Below, in pieces: positions 35,967-44,985 of a DNA stretch of 64,000 nucleotides (position 1 is the first letter of the stretch; each line of letters starts with the position of its first letter). Origin of the DNA: Candidatus Methanocrinis natronophilus (GTDB lineage Archaea; Halobacteriota; Methanosarcinia; Methanotrichales; Methanotrichaceae); assembly GCA_029167045.1 (NCBI GenBank), contig JARFPK010000004.1, forward strand, positions 1 to 64,000, in the 5' to 3' direction. A program made the translations under genes and the position numbers. The notes below the pieces were generated by a model. That model saw only the letters and a list, made by a program, of their open reading frames with translations. It made no database searches and was not told where the DNA came from.

Positions 35967-36245
35967 CTAACCTCCGACGACAGCCGGGAATAGGGCGACC
36001 TCGTCCCCCTCTTCCAGGGGGGTACTTGTCCCTCCAAGGGAGAGGAAGTGCCTCCCGTTGACCATGACGTGGACGTCTTCTCTCACCTCGCCCCCGGCGT
36101 CGTAGATCTGGGCGTGGAGGTCGGAGGAGAGGGAGGAGAGCCTTACGAGAAGGTCGGAGACGGAGGAGCCGGCAGGAAGGTCGACGTCCATCTCCTCCCC
36201 CAGGGGAGCTCGAAACCGTCCGAAGGGCTTCAGTCTTATTAACAT
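35967..36245 (-). CDS. MoaD/ThiS-family sulfur carrier beside tfuA
   Basis: Ubiquitin-like beta-grasp protein of 92 residues ending FPAVVGG. It is full length, with IRLKPFGRFRAPLGEEMDVD at the start and VMVNGRHFLSL before the final EEGDEVALFPAVVGG. The Gly-Gly end can be thiocarboxylated to carry sulfur. It overlaps the tfuA 3' end by seven bases. Published work on TfuA shows that it promotes hydrolysis of thiocarboxylated ThiS to supply sulfide to YcaO. The position therefore suggests it feeds the thioamidation system, although a MoaD or SAMP role is possible. Confidence 0.85.
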   Translation of the reverse strand: MLIRLKPFGRFRAPLGEEMDVDLPAGSSVSDLLVRLSSLSSDLHAQIYDAGGEVREDVHVMVNGRHFLSLGGTSTPLEEGDEVALFPAVVGG

Positions 36246-36895
36246 ATCTCTCCTGCTATCTCTTTTATCCGCTTAAGAGCCAGGACGGCGTCCTCCCTCT
36301 TGAGATCTCTCCGCTCAGAAGCAAGATACCTCCTGAACCCTTCTTTATCCTCCTCGTCGAGCCCCTCCGCCACCTCCAGGACCAGGTTGTAGCTCCTCTT
36401 TGGGAAGTAGAGGGACTTTGCCGCCTCGAGGATCTTCCCGCCGGAGACTTCGTCGATGTATCCACCTTTCGTGGCCGCTCTGAGGTTATCCCTGATGTTG
36501 ACCAGGGGCTCAGAGAGGGGCCGGTAGCTGACCGGATCGAAGATGAGGGCGACCTCGTCGTCGGAGATGAGGACCCCGTCCCGGTAGAGGCGGAAGATCT
36601 CCCCCACCCCCTCCATCCCGAAGGGGAGGAGCTCGGCGGCCCGCAGAGCCCCCATGCTGGAGGCGCCGACTACAGTAACCCCCATCTCCAGGACGGCTAG
36701 GACCTCCTTGTGGCCTACGGCGCTCTCCTGGAAGAAGACCCCGTCGATGATACCGATGATCCGGGCCCCCTCCTCTGCCGCCCTGAAGACGTCCCCCCTC
36801 CGAGCGGGGGGCCTGTAGTCGGCGGAGACGATCGCCTCGGCACCGGCCCTATCGAGGCTAGGCCCGAGAAAGACGACGATGTCTCTTGACCTCAT
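36239..36895 (-). CDS. tfuA: TfuA family thioamidation partner
   Basis: Partner of YcaO in peptide thioamidation, 218 residues. Family motifs are [37 protein letters not shown] and VVGASSMGALRAAEL. In methanogens the YcaO-TfuA pair converts a glycine of McrA into thioglycine near the active site of methyl-coenzyme M reductase. The start overlaps the ycaO 3' end by 38 bases; the stop overlaps the sulfur-carrier gene. Confidence 0.93.
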   Translation of the reverse strand: MRSRDIVVFLGPSLDRAGAEAIVSADYRPPARRGDVFRAAEEGARIIGIIDGVFFQESAVGHKEVLAVLEMGVTVVGASSMGALRAAELLPFGMEGVGEIFRLYRDGVLISDDEVALIFDPVSYRPLSEPLVNIRDNLRAATKGGYIDEVSGGKILEAAKSLYFPKRSYNLVLEVAEGLDEEDKEGFRRYLASERRDLKREDAVLALKRIKEIAGEIC

Positions 36896-38069
36896 CTCTC
36901 CACCTGCGACCCCGGCGGTCCGGGTCGACGGCGCTCATCTCAAGCCCCGGGACGATCACCCTCACCACGGGGACTCCGATCTCCTCTCGGGTGAGGTCGA
37001 CGACGATCGCCCGGTCTATCCCCGCCCCTCTGAGCCGTTTGAGCATCAGGCGGATATCGTCGAGGAAGTCCTCGCTATCCTGGGATCTGATATCGGAGAA
37101 GGGTTTTGTTCCGGAGTCGACGAACCAGTGTCTGTTCAGCCTCTTCGTCCTCTCGTAGCCGATCTCTCTTCTGAAGTCCGCCGTCTTCGTATCCTCCCTC
37201 GCCCCGTGGATCTGGGTCAGCCTCGACTGGGCGACCTCCGTCAGGGCCCGCAGAACGGCGACCTCCGCGGAGGTGTGAGTCCCCATACCGATGGTGAGGA
37301 GGGCGGGGTCCTTCAGCCTCAGGTCGTCGGAGGCGGCCGCGATGGTCGGTACGTCGACGTCGCTGGTGATGTCCTTGATCCTCACCTCCACCTCGGCTCG
37401 GGCGAACTTCTCCAAAAGCTCCGCCGCCAGGCCGTCTTCGACCTCCCTGACCAGGGGGCCGGTATCCTTCACCGCCTCGACCAGAGACCAGGCGTCCCTC
37501 TCGATCACCTCGGAGAGGCCGTGGAAGACCGCCTCCTCCAGGACGTTCCCGGAGGCGAGGCCGTTGGTGTTCGTCCTGAAGAGCTGGGGGTACTCCTTCG
37601 GGAGGGGGTGGAAGACTCCGCTCGCCGGGACCATCACCTCTTCATCCCTCATCAGGTCGTAGCCGGTGACCCACGGTATCGCCATCTGCGGGTCTGACTC
37701 CTGGGGGATGACAAGAGACCTCGGGTCGATGGCAGCCGTCTCCGCCATCAGCTTCGAGAAGGTCTCGACCCGAAGCCTCCTGTCGTGGACCTCGGCGGAG
37801 TACCGCTCTATACCCTCCATCATCGCCGAGACCCTCGCCTCGGCCGGAGTCGCCCCCTTGCCGTTGTAGACGGAGATCGCCCCCTTCTCCGCCCCGGGCC
37901 TGATGCTGGAGAAGACGGGGATACCTATCCGGTCGAGGTCGGTGATGTCAGCCACCCTTGTTATTCCCGCCAGCTCCATCTTGGGCGCTATCCTTTCGAG
38001 GGTCTCCTCCGGGGAGAAGGCCCGATGAGTGTCGGTCTTGTACTTTTTTATGCATGACCTGAGGATCAT
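36858..38069 (-). CDS. ycaO: YcaO thioamide-forming enzyme
   Basis: ATP-dependent enzyme that activates a peptide backbone amide for thiolation, 403 residues. Acidic ATP/Mg motifs of the family are visible: [31 protein letters not shown] and [10 protein letters not shown]. The proline-rich C-terminus of azoline-forming YcaOs is absent; the chain ends [10 protein letters not shown]. With tfuA downstream it is the expected McrA thioglycine synthase; mcrA itself is not in the window. Confidence 0.93.
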   Translation of the reverse strand: MILRSCIKKYKTDTHRAFSPEETLERIAPKMELAGITRVADITDLDRIGIPVFSSIRPGAEKGAISVYNGKGATPAEARVSAMMEGIERYSAEVHDRRLRVETFSKLMAETAAIDPRSLVIPQESDPQMAIPWVTGYDLMRDEEVMVPASGVFHPLPKEYPQLFRTNTNGLASGNVLEEAVFHGLSEVIERDAWSLVEAVKDTGPLVREVEDGLAAELLEKFARAEVEVRIKDITSDVDVPTIAAASDDLRLKDPALLTIGMGTHTSAEVAVLRALTEVAQSRLTQIHGAREDTKTADFRREIGYERTKRLNRHWFVDSGTKPFSDIRSQDSEDFLDDIRLMLKRLRGAGIDRAIVVDLTREEIGVPVVRVIVPGLEMSAVDPDRRGRRWRDEVKRHRRLSRA

Positions 38070-38230
38070 CCGGGATCAACTCTTGAGGTTTAGGAAGTCG
38101 GGCGTTTTTGATCGGTCCCTTCGGCATCATCATTCGAATTCTATCATCCATTCTGCCGAAGGTCGACCCCCGGCCTGGCAGAGGTCGTCTCTCTGCCCCT
38201 AAATACGTATCGGGTTTGGGGGCCGCAGAC

Positions 38231-38242
38231 CGGGGGGGGGGG
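38231..38242. repeat. G11 homopolymer tract
   Basis: Eleven consecutive G residues (38232-38242) lie in the gap between ycaO and the transporter. Such a tract is prone to slippage and to sequencing error. The gap (38070-38258) holds no gene. Confidence 0.7.
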
Positions 38243-38258
38243 TCCGCTGAGCCCTCCC

Positions 38259-39536
38259 TCAGATCGAAGCGAGATAGATCCAGTAGACCAGCAGGTTAAG
38301 GGCCGTCAGGGGGGCACCCACCTTCATAAAATCGGTGAAGGTGACGACGACGCCCCTCCTCTCGGCGTTCTGGACGATGATGACGTTGGAGGCGGCCCCG
38401 ATGATCGTCAGGTTTCCGGCGATCGTCGACCCGGCGGCTAGGGCCATCATCCCCAGGACGGAACCGTCGAAGGCGGAGAGGAGGGGTAGGTATAGGGCGA
38501 CGAAGGGGACGTTGGATATGAACTGGCTGATGAGGGTGGAGGTCGCGAGGATGACGGGAAGGGAGGTCGGATCGAGGGGCCAGCTGTTCAATGCCCCCTG
38601 GAAGAAGCCCCCGTTCCAGACGCTCTCCATCAGAACAAACATCGATGCGAAGAAGGCGAGGGTCCGCCAGTCGACCTTCATCGCCAGCTCAAGCTTGCGG
38701 CGGCTTAAGAGGAGGATGGGAAGGGCGGATAAGAGGGCGATCTCCGTCAGGCCGATGGGGGAGGGAAAGCCTAGGGAGACGGAGACGATCTTGAGGCTGA
38801 TGAGAAAGACCACCATGGCCAGGGATGCCTTCGAGAGGCGGGCGAGGTCTTTATCCCTGACGGGGTCGTCGGCGTGGTTGAGGATCCGGGGGCCGAACTC
38901 ATCTCTATAAAAGATCCTCAAGACCCCGAAGGCGATGAGGAGGTTTACCGCCGTCGGGAGGGCGAGGTAGCGCAAGAAGGTGACGAAGGGGTTGGGGATC
39001 CCCCCGCCGAGGGCGATGAGGAGGTTCTGGGGGTTTCCGATGGGGCTGGCGACCGACCCGATCGTCACCCCGAAGGCGAGGGAGAGGAGGAGGAGCTTCG
39101 GGGATATCTCGTACTTTCTTGCGAAGGAGAGGAGAAGGGGAGTTGCGACTATGGCGAGGGTGTCGTTCATCAGCATCGCCGAGAGAAAGCCGGCCCCGAA
39201 GAGGACCGCCAGGACGAGCTCGTCGACGGACCGGGCCCTCCTGAAGATCCGCCCCGCTAGGTTCGCGAGGTAGCCGCTCTCCTCCAGGGCGACCCCGACG
39301 ACGAACATCCCGAAGAGAAAGAGCATCACATCCATGTGAACCGCTCTCGCGGCCTCGGCCGGGGATATGGAGCCGGAGACGAGGACGGCGGCTGCCCCCG
39401 CCGTCATGATCTGCCAGATCATGATCCGGGTCCTGAAGAGCTGCCGGGCGGCGATGGCGGCGAGGACCGCCGCCAGTACCAGGAGGGAGAAATTTTCGGG
39501 GGAGAGGATCTCTGATGAGGCTGGAATCTCGAACAT
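38259..39536 (-). CDS. ArsB/NhaD-type anion transporter
   Basis: Integral membrane protein of 425 residues with about 11 hydrophobic segments, of the ion transporter superfamily that includes ArsB, CitT and NhaD. Diagnostic stretches are FLFGMFVVGVALEESGYLAN, LMNDTLAIVATPLLLSFARK, the repeat SPIGNPQNLL, and in the second half AAGSTIAGNLTIIGAASNVI. The substrate is not predictable; arsenite, dicarboxylates and sodium are all handled by relatives. An (AT)9 run sits in its promoter region. Confidence 0.85.
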   Translation of the reverse strand: MFEIPASSEILSPENFSLLVLAAVLAAIAARQLFRTRIMIWQIMTAGAAAVLVSGSISPAEAARAVHMDVMLFLFGMFVVGVALEESGYLANLAGRIFRRARSVDELVLAVLFGAGFLSAMLMNDTLAIVATPLLLSFARKYEISPKLLLLSLAFGVTIGSVASPIGNPQNLLIALGGGIPNPFVTFLRYLALPTAVNLLIAFGVLRIFYRDEFGPRILNHADDPVRDKDLARLSKASLAMVVFLISLKIVSVSLGFPSPIGLTEIALLSALPILLLSRRKLELAMKVDWRTLAFFASMFVLMESVWNGGFFQGALNSWPLDPTSLPVILATSTLISQFISNVPFVALYLPLLSAFDGSVLGMMALAAGSTIAGNLTIIGAASNVIIVQNAERRGVVVTFTDFMKVGAPLTALNLLVYWIYLASI

Positions 39537-39601
39537 GGGGTCTCGGGGCTCTCGGCGAGCTATCTCATAGTTCCGTCATTAATTGAAATATAAGTTGAAA
39601 A

Positions 39602-39619
39602 ATATATATATATATATAT
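39602..39619. repeat. (AT)9 microsatellite in a promoter region
   Basis: An uninterrupted AT dinucleotide run of 18 bases lies between the translin-family stop (39637) and the transporter ATG (39536). Because it is on the upstream side of the minus-strand transporter gene, it may act as an extended, length-variable TATA element. Confidence 0.65.
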
Positions 39620-39636
39620 GGTTTGACCTCCCGATC

Positions 39637-40278
39637 TCATGGAGGCCGATATATCCGCTCCTCGATCTCCCGCAGCTGCACCTCCAGCCTCTTCTGGCCG
39701 ATGGCGTTGGTGAGGTCGCCTCGGGTCCGGTCCAGGAGGGAGCGGGCCACGTCCCCCTTCCGCCGCATCCCCTTGGTGACGGCGTCGGGGTAGTCGAAGG
39801 AGATCAGGAGGTGGTATATCTCCTCCATCGCCTCGAGGTGGACCTCCCCCTCCTCGGGCCTCCCCTGCCTGATGAGGTCGAGGATATGACGCCTCAGCTC
39901 CCCGACGGCGTCGCCCAGCCCTGCCACGTAGCCCGTCATCTCGACCCCCACCTCTCCGGGGGCCGGCATCCTCGCCTCGGCGATGATGGAGAAGACGATC
40001 CTCGCCTCGGCGTACTCCTGCTCCGCGCCGTCGACGAGGCCGGAGTAGCGAACGTCAGGATGCTCTTTCAGGAGATCCAGGATCTCCGCCAGGGCCTCCC
40101 CCGCCTGGCAGATTAGGTCCCGGGCCTTATCGATCTCGCCCCGGTGGACCGACCTGATGGCCGCCCCCGACCTTCTGACGACGACCCTCGTCAGGGCGAG
40201 GGCCTCCTCCCGGGCCCGGTCCTTCGCTTCGAAGGAGGCGGATATCTCCTCGGCGAGCTCCTCGATGGGGGTTTTCAT
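39637..40278 (-). CDS. Translin family protein
   Basis: All-helical protein of 213 residues similar to archaeal and eukaryotic translin, a single-stranded nucleic-acid-binding octamer-former. Visible segments are REEALALTRVVVRRSGAAIR, KHPDVRYSG-like EHPDVRYSGLVDGAEQEYAEA, and MTGYVAGLGDAVGELRRHIL. Its stop lies within four bases of the translin-side genes upstream: the start overlaps the stop of the TIM-barrel gene (40275) as ATGA. Trax-type catalytic residues were not checked. Confidence 0.85.
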   Translation of the reverse strand: MKTPIEELAEEISASFEAKDRAREEALALTRVVVRRSGAAIRSVHRGEIDKARDLICQAGEALAEILDLLKEHPDVRYSGLVDGAEQEYAEARIVFSIIAEARMPAPGEVGVEMTGYVAGLGDAVGELRRHILDLIRQGRPEEGEVHLEAMEEIYHLLISFDYPDAVTKGMRRKGDVARSLLDRTRGDLTNAIGQKRLEVQLREIEERIYRPP

Positions 40279-41048
40279 CCCAGCACCTCCATAAAAGGCT
40301 TCAGGTTCCTCATGGACTGGGACCCCTGGACTAGGGTCCGCGCCTCGGTGACGAGCCTCCCATCGAACCCCTCCAGGGCCTTTCCCACCTTTCGCCAGTT
40401 GACGTTGCCGCCCTTGACGGGGAGGTGCTCGTCCCTCGCCCCCTTGTTGTCGTGGATGTGGACGTGGATCATCTCATCCCTCAGGGCGAAGAACCCCTCG
40501 ACGTTGCCGTTGGTGTTGGCGTGGCCTACGTCGAAGACGAAACCCAGGTTCTCCCTCCCGACCGTCTCGATCATCCCCCTGATCTCGACGGGGGTCCTTC
40601 CCAGCATCGACTCGATATTCAGCATATTCTCGACGGCTATCCTCATGCCGAAGTCGGCGGCGTGGTCGCATATCGTCGAGAGGCCGAGGATGTTCTGCTC
40701 CCAGGCCCGGTCCGGCATCTGTTTGCCCAGGGGCGAGAGGTAGCCGGGGTGGACGACGGCCAGGCCGCAGAAATCTGAGGCGAGGCTGATGCACTCCTTC
40801 ATCTGCCGGACCGTCTCCTCCCAGATAGGCTGGTTCATGCTGGCGAGGTTGAGGTCGGAGTAGGGGAGGTGGACGGTGATGACTAGGTCGGTCGTCTCGA
40901 CGATCTCCCTCGCCAGGGGGAGGGTCTCGACCGATAACCTCTGCCTCCCCTCGTTGACTATCTCCCAGCCGGAGTAGCCGAGCTCCTCCAGCTGGTACGC
41001 CCAGTCGAAGGGCTGATCGACGAGGGCGCTCGACGAGAAGCTAAACAT
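40275..41048 (-). CDS. Xylose-isomerase-like TIM-barrel protein
   Basis: Sugar phosphate isomerase/epimerase-type (AP endonuclease 2 fold) protein of about 257 residues. It has metal-ligand-like motifs VITVHLPYSDLN, AVVHPGYLS, RIAVENMLN, FVFDVGHANTNG and IHVHIHDNKG. The substrate is unknown. ATG 41048 (MFSFSSSALVDQPFD) is chosen over an upstream in-frame ATG at 41084 because it opens with the first barrel strand. It overlaps the UPF0201 gene by eight bases and belongs to the run aRF1-UPF0201-TIM barrel-translin. Confidence 0.85.
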   Translation of the reverse strand: MFSFSSSALVDQPFDWAYQLEELGYSGWEIVNEGRQRLSVETLPLAREIVETTDLVITVHLPYSDLNLASMNQPIWEETVRQMKECISLASDFCGLAVVHPGYLSPLGKQMPDRAWEQNILGLSTICDHAADFGMRIAVENMLNIESMLGRTPVEIRGMIETVGRENLGFVFDVGHANTNGNVEGFFALRDEMIHVHIHDNKGARDEHLPVKGGNVNWRKVGKALEGFDGRLVTEARTLVQGSQSMRNLKPFMEVLG

Positions 41049-41451
41049 GATCCTCCAGGCCGATCTCCTCCACAGGCTTCCCATCGAAGGTCTGGGGGGC
41101 GAGCCAGTCGACGAGGATCTCCGGCCCCCGGATCTCGACGTGGATAGAGCCGAGGGGCTCCTCTCCGGGGGGGAAGCTTATCCTGCCCACAGTTGCTGCC
41201 TGCTTGTTAAGCCTGAACTGGAGGGCGTCGCCTACCCTTCCGGCGAGGAATACAGACCTGGCGGTGTCTAGGATCCTCTGCTCCCTCAGGAGGCGGTGGA
41301 AGGTCGATAGCGCCTCCGCCCCGCCTCGCCCTTCGATCCTCTCCTCGGTCGCCTCCAGGGCGATCCCGGGAAAGAGGATCTCCAGGGCAGAAGCCACCTT
41401 CTCGGGGCTTTCCGTCGGTCTCAAGGGTGATATGACTCTGAGTTGTATCAT
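41041..41451 (-). CDS. UPF0201-type RNA-binding-like protein
   Basis: Small protein of 136 residues resembling UPF0201/DUF54 archaeal proteins, thought to be RNA-associated. It shows LRVISPLRPTESPEKVASAL and LFPGIALE near the start, LLREQRILDTARSVFL in the middle, and QFRLNKQAATVGRISFP. It follows aRF1 by eight bases on the same strand, which agrees with a translation-related context. Confidence 0.75.
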   Translation of the reverse strand: MIQLRVISPLRPTESPEKVASALEILFPGIALEATEERIEGRGGAEALSTFHRLLREQRILDTARSVFLAGRVGDALQFRLNKQAATVGRISFPPGEEPLGSIHVEIRGPEILVDWLAPQTFDGKPVEEIGLEDHV

Positions 41452-41459
41452 CCTCCACC

Positions 41460-42701
41460 TCAGACGCTGCTCGTCCTGAACCGCAGGATAGCGGCGATCC
41501 CGCCGAAGGCCCGGTAGAGCTGGGACCCCTCCTCAAACTCGGTGGATATGATCTTGACGGAGCTGCCGCTATCCTCCGCCATCCGCGAGAGGTCGGCTAT
41601 TATATCCTCCTCGTCGGCGATCTCGAGCTGGGAGCCGCACTTCTTACAGTTCTCGGGGGGAGGAGAGTTCGGCGACCGTGTTAGATCCTCGGAGAAGTCG
41701 CATCCAGGGTTTGGGCACCTGATCTTGGCCCTCGTCTTGCGGAGGTCCTCGGAGAGGAGGAGAGTCTCCACCGCCCCCATTATCAGGTTCTCCCGGACCT
41801 CCTTCTCTCCGTAGGAGGCGAGCCCCTTCTCGCTGACGAGCTCCTTCATGAACCTCCTCATGAGGAGCTTCTCCTGGGTGACCTCCAGGTCCTGGAGCCT
41901 ATCCTGGGCGGCGTCCACCAGCTCGTAGAGCCCCGACTCATCGGTGTAGGTGACGTCGAGGGCTTCCAGGACCTTCTGCTGGAGCTCGTGGTGGAGGAAC
42001 TCGCCGTCGACGAACTCCTCCTTCGTCGGAGACGGCCCGCCTATGAGGATCCCCTCCAGGTCCTTTCGGTCTATCTGGAGGAACGCCTCGGTGGCGCTAT
42101 CTCCTATCCTCTTGTAGAAGTCATGGATCGCGATCAACCTCAGCTGCTGAAACCTCCGGCTGCTCTGCCCCCCCTTCCTCTGCTTTCCGGGGACCGAGGA
42201 GGTGAGGTGCTTTATCGCATCCACCTGCTTTCCCCTGAGAACCCCGATCGTCGCCTCCCTCCTGTCTAAAACGATCAGACCGAAGGTCTTCTTGTCGGCG
42301 AGCATATCCTCGAGAGGGGTGAGGAAGAAGGAGGAGTCGCAGTGGTATCGGTAAGTGACTATCGGATCTGGAGGCTCCATAACCATGCTGTACATATCCG
42401 TTTTGTTGCTGCCGACGTCGACGGCCCCGACGAAGATGGCGACGCCGTTGGGAGGGGGCTTTGGGATCAGCCGAAGTCTCGCCATCACTGACTCGAGGGC
42501 GCTCTGGACGTTCGTCCGGGTCAGCTTCGACTTGATGTTTGCGGCCTGACCGTGCTCGTCCCGGAGCTGAGCCGTGACGTCCGAGATCTGCTTCTCGGGG
42601 GGGATGTAAAGGGAGATGAGCTCGGTGCCCCTTCCGGTCTTGCTCCTCAGGTCTTCCAGGAGCCTTTTAAATTCGTACTTCTCTTGGGCGGTAAATTCCA
42701 T
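41460..42701 (-). CDS. prf1: Peptide chain release factor aRF1
   Basis: Archaeal translation termination factor recognising all three stop codons, 413 residues. NIKS (residues 55-58), the stop-codon-reading loop, and GGQ in KGGQSSRRF, which triggers peptide release, are both intact. A zinc-ribbon-like pair (CPNPGCDFS and CKKCGS) lies in the C-terminal domain. The start ATG 42701 gives the usual MEFTAQEKYEFKRLLEDL. It heads a minus-strand run with three further genes. Confidence 0.96.
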   Translation of the reverse strand: MEFTAQEKYEFKRLLEDLRSKTGRGTELISLYIPPEKQISDVTAQLRDEHGQAANIKSKLTRTNVQSALESVMARLRLIPKPPPNGVAIFVGAVDVGSNKTDMYSMVMEPPDPIVTYRYHCDSSFFLTPLEDMLADKKTFGLIVLDRREATIGVLRGKQVDAIKHLTSSVPGKQRKGGQSSRRFQQLRLIAIHDFYKRIGDSATEAFLQIDRKDLEGILIGGPSPTKEEFVDGEFLHHELQQKVLEALDVTYTDESGLYELVDAAQDRLQDLEVTQEKLLMRRFMKELVSEKGLASYGEKEVRENLIMGAVETLLLSEDLRKTRAKIRCPNPGCDFSEDLTRSPNSPPPENCKKCGSQLEIADEEDIIADLSRMAEDSGSSVKIISTEFEEGSQLYRAFGGIAAILRFRTSSV

Positions 42702-42916
42702 CTGATATTCTCCTCAAAAAGGTCCCGATATCGGGGTCCGTCATCGATCTGGGAGCTTTCTGGCTGGGCGATCGTCTCTCTTGGAAGATGGTCACGCCCC
42801 TTATCTAGGTTTCGCCGTATGGCCATGATAACGGATACCTACGGCCGGGAGGTGGTCAGTCCCGGGATCGACCGCCCGAGGATAACCCTTTAGCTTCAGG
42901 TGTAATTCCAGAATAT

Positions 42917-43669
42917 ATGGATAGCAAGGTCGCGGTCATCGGAGGTACGGGGGTCGAGATGGTGGGGGAGGCGATCGGCATCGATACCCCTTTCGGCTGG
43001 GTGGAGGCGAAGGACGGAGAGGTGGCCGGCGACGGCCTCCTCTTCATCCCACGCCACGGGGAAGTCCACCTCCCCCCCCATCGCGTCAACTATAGAGCCC
43101 TCCTATGGGCTGCTAAGGCGTGGGGCGCTCGCCGGGTTATATCCACCAACACCGTCGGATCGATGTCATGGCACCCCGTCGGAAGCTATGTCATCCCCGA
43201 CGACTTCGTCGATTTCACCAAATCAAGGGCCTCGACCTTCTTCGAGGAGGAGGCGGTCCACGTCGATCTGACGGCTCCCTACTGCCCCGAGGTGAGGCGG
43301 GTCCTCGTCGATGGGGCGAAGGCCGCGAGCGGTCTAGTCTCCGGCGGGGTATACGTCTGCACCGAGGGGCCCCACCTGGAGAGCCCCGCTCAGATCCGGA
43401 TGCTCCGGCGATTTGGAGACGTCGTCGGCATGACCGGCTACCCCGAGGTCGTCCTCGCCCGAGAGCTGGAGCTATGTTACGCCTCGATCTGCATCGTAAC
43501 AAACCCCGCCGCCGGGATGAGGAAAGATTCGATGTCTGCTGCCGAGATCACAGCCGAGATGGAAAGATCTTCAGGCCTATTGATGGAGATCATAGCCGCC
43601 GCGGCATCGAAGATCCCGGAGGAGAGGGGCTGCTCCTGCGGCCGGGCCCTAGCCGAGGCGAGGCTATGA
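42917..43669 (+). CDS. Methylthioadenosine/methylthioinosine phosphorylase homologue
   Basis: Purine nucleoside phosphorylase family (MTAP type II), 250 residues, cleaving the thionucleoside left over from SAM use with phosphate. It shows VAVIGGTGVE at the N-terminus, PRHGEVHLPPHRVNYRA, VISTNTVGS, CTEGPHLESPAQIRM and VVGMTGYPEVVLARELELCY. The MTxxPE motif here reads MTGYPE. Some methanogen homologues act on methylthioinosine after deamination, so the exact substrate is open. Confidence 0.88.
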   Translation: MDSKVAVIGGTGVEMVGEAIGIDTPFGWVEAKDGEVAGDGLLFIPRHGEVHLPPHRVNYRALLWAAKAWGARRVISTNTVGSMSWHPVGSYVIPDDFVDFTKSRASTFFEEEAVHVDLTAPYCPEVRRVLVDGAKAASGLVSGGVYVCTEGPHLESPAQIRMLRRFGDVVGMTGYPEVVLARELELCYASICIVTNPAAGMRKDSMSAAEITAEMERSSGLLMEIIAAAASKIPEERGCSCGRALAEARL

Positions 43670-43824
43670 TCTTGGAAGATCGATCGGGAGGAGAATCTTC
43701 GAATTTGGTGAACGGGATCATCGAAGACGGCGAACGGAACCTTCGGAAAGACCCCAAATCATCCTATGCAGATGGATGGGGAGCGAGGGACCAGACCCCA
43801 GCCGCTACCATCATATAGCTCCCA

Positions 43825-44211
43825 CTAAAGGACCGTCACGGTGACGCTCGCCTCGCTCATCGTGCCGGCGGCGTCAGCGGCCGTCAGGGTGACGACGTAT
43901 CTGCCCTTGCTCATCTCCGACGGGGGCTTTGAGAAAGACCTCTCTTCGGATAGGGTTCCGTCGAGGGACGAAGACCACTGATACGTATAAGGAGGCTCAC
44001 CTCCCCGGACCTCGCCATGGAAGCTGACCCTATCATCCCCGGAGAGGATAGAGCCGGTGGCCGGAGAGGTTATGACGACGGAGAGGGGGGATAGAGGACC
44101 ATCCGATGGACCGCCTTCATCTTCGTTACCCTGATCCATGCATCCGGAGGAGAAGCATACCGCAACGCATATGAGAATCGATATCAGATACCCCTTCATG
44201 ATCATCCTCAC
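43825..44211 (-). CDS. Secreted lipoprotein with a PKD/Ig-like domain
   Basis: Exported protein of 128 residues. The signal peptide ends in a lipobox-like CFSSGC followed by an acidic linker. One Ig/PKD-like domain then reads VVITSPATGSILSGDDRVSF and PPYTYQWSSSLDGTLSEE, finishing in YVVTLTAADAAG. It is probably held on the cell surface through the cysteine. The ligand is unknown. It lies nine bases beyond the cooC stop on the same strand, so co-transcription is possible. Confidence 0.75.
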   Translation of the reverse strand: MRMIMKGYLISILICVAVCFSSGCMDQGNEDEGGPSDGPLSPLSVVITSPATGSILSGDDRVSFHGEVRGGEPPYTYQWSSSLDGTLSEERSFSKPPSEMSKGRYVVTLTAADAAGTMSEASVTVTVL

Positions 44212-44220
44212 ATCCTAAGT

Positions 44221-44985
44221 TCAGCCTTCCAGGAGGCGGTCGACGATCTGCTTGGCAGCCACGACCGCCGGGGAGTCGTCGGGGAGGTCGAAGACGGTCT
44301 TCCCCTGGTAGGCGACCTCGGTGAAGTTCGGGTCTTCGGGTATCGCTCCCAGGTACTTGAAGCCGAGGTCCTTAGCGGTCTTCTCGACCTTCTCCAGCAT
44401 ATCGGGCCTCGTCTTGTTGGCGACGACGTAGTAGCGCTCGATCCTCGTCCCCACCTCCCTGGCCACGTCCTTTATCCGCCTGAGGGTGTCTAGGCTCACC
44501 TTGCTGGCGTCGGTGACGATGATGGCATCGTGGATCTCCCCCGAGGTCTTCCTTGCTATATGCTCCACCCCGGCCTCACAGTCCATGAGGAGGTAGCCGT
44601 ATCTATCGCCCTCTATGGTCTTCTCGAAGACAGCCTGGAGGAGGTCGTTGATGGCGCAGAAACAGCCCGACCCCTCGCCCCGGCCCATGATCAGCATATC
44701 GTACCCCTCCTGCTCCCCCTCCATCAGGAGGGAGTCGAAGAGGTTCTGGAATATGTCAAGGCCGGTGAGCTCCGGGCTCTCTTCCCTCTGGCGTTTATAT
44801 CTCTGGAGCATTTCGGAGACATTCGACGTCCCCCCCGACCCCAGGAGGCTCGCAAGGCACTCGTTGGCATCGGCGTCTACGGCCAGAATACCACCATCCC
44901 CTCTCCTGGCCAGCTCCCGGAGGATGAGGGCCGTCAGGGTCGTCTTTCCGGTTCCGCCCTTGCCGAAGAACCCGAGGATCTTCAT
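44221..44985 (-). CDS. cooC: CooC-type nickel-insertion ATPase
   Basis: SIMIBI-class ATPase of 254 residues that helps load nickel into CO dehydrogenase. The Walker A GKGGTGKTT is at residues 8-16, with DADAN following and the metal-binding CFC of GRGEGSGCFCAIN near residue 110. The switch region is LLMDCEAGVEHIARKT. CO dehydrogenase/acetyl-CoA synthase is central in aceticlastic methanogens; its genes are not in this window. The start overlaps the rps3ae stop as ATGA. Confidence 0.88.
   Translation of the reverse strand: MKILGFFGKGGTGKTTLTALILRELARRGDGGILAVDADANECLASLLGSGGTSNVSEMLQRYKRQREESPELTGLDIFQNLFDSLLMEGEQEGYDMLIMGRGEGSGCFCAINDLLQAVFEKTIEGDRYGYLLMDCEAGVEHIARKTSGEIHDAIIVTDASKVSLDTLRRIKDVAREVGTRIERYYVVANKTRPDMLEKVEKTAKDLGFKYLGAIPEDPNFTEVAYQGKTVFDLPDDSPAVVAAKQIVDRLLEG

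Noticed and set aside
38070-38258. Structured RNA around the G11 tract
   Set aside because: Only short imperfect pairing flanks the tract. A slippage-prone homopolymer explains it without invoking an RNA.
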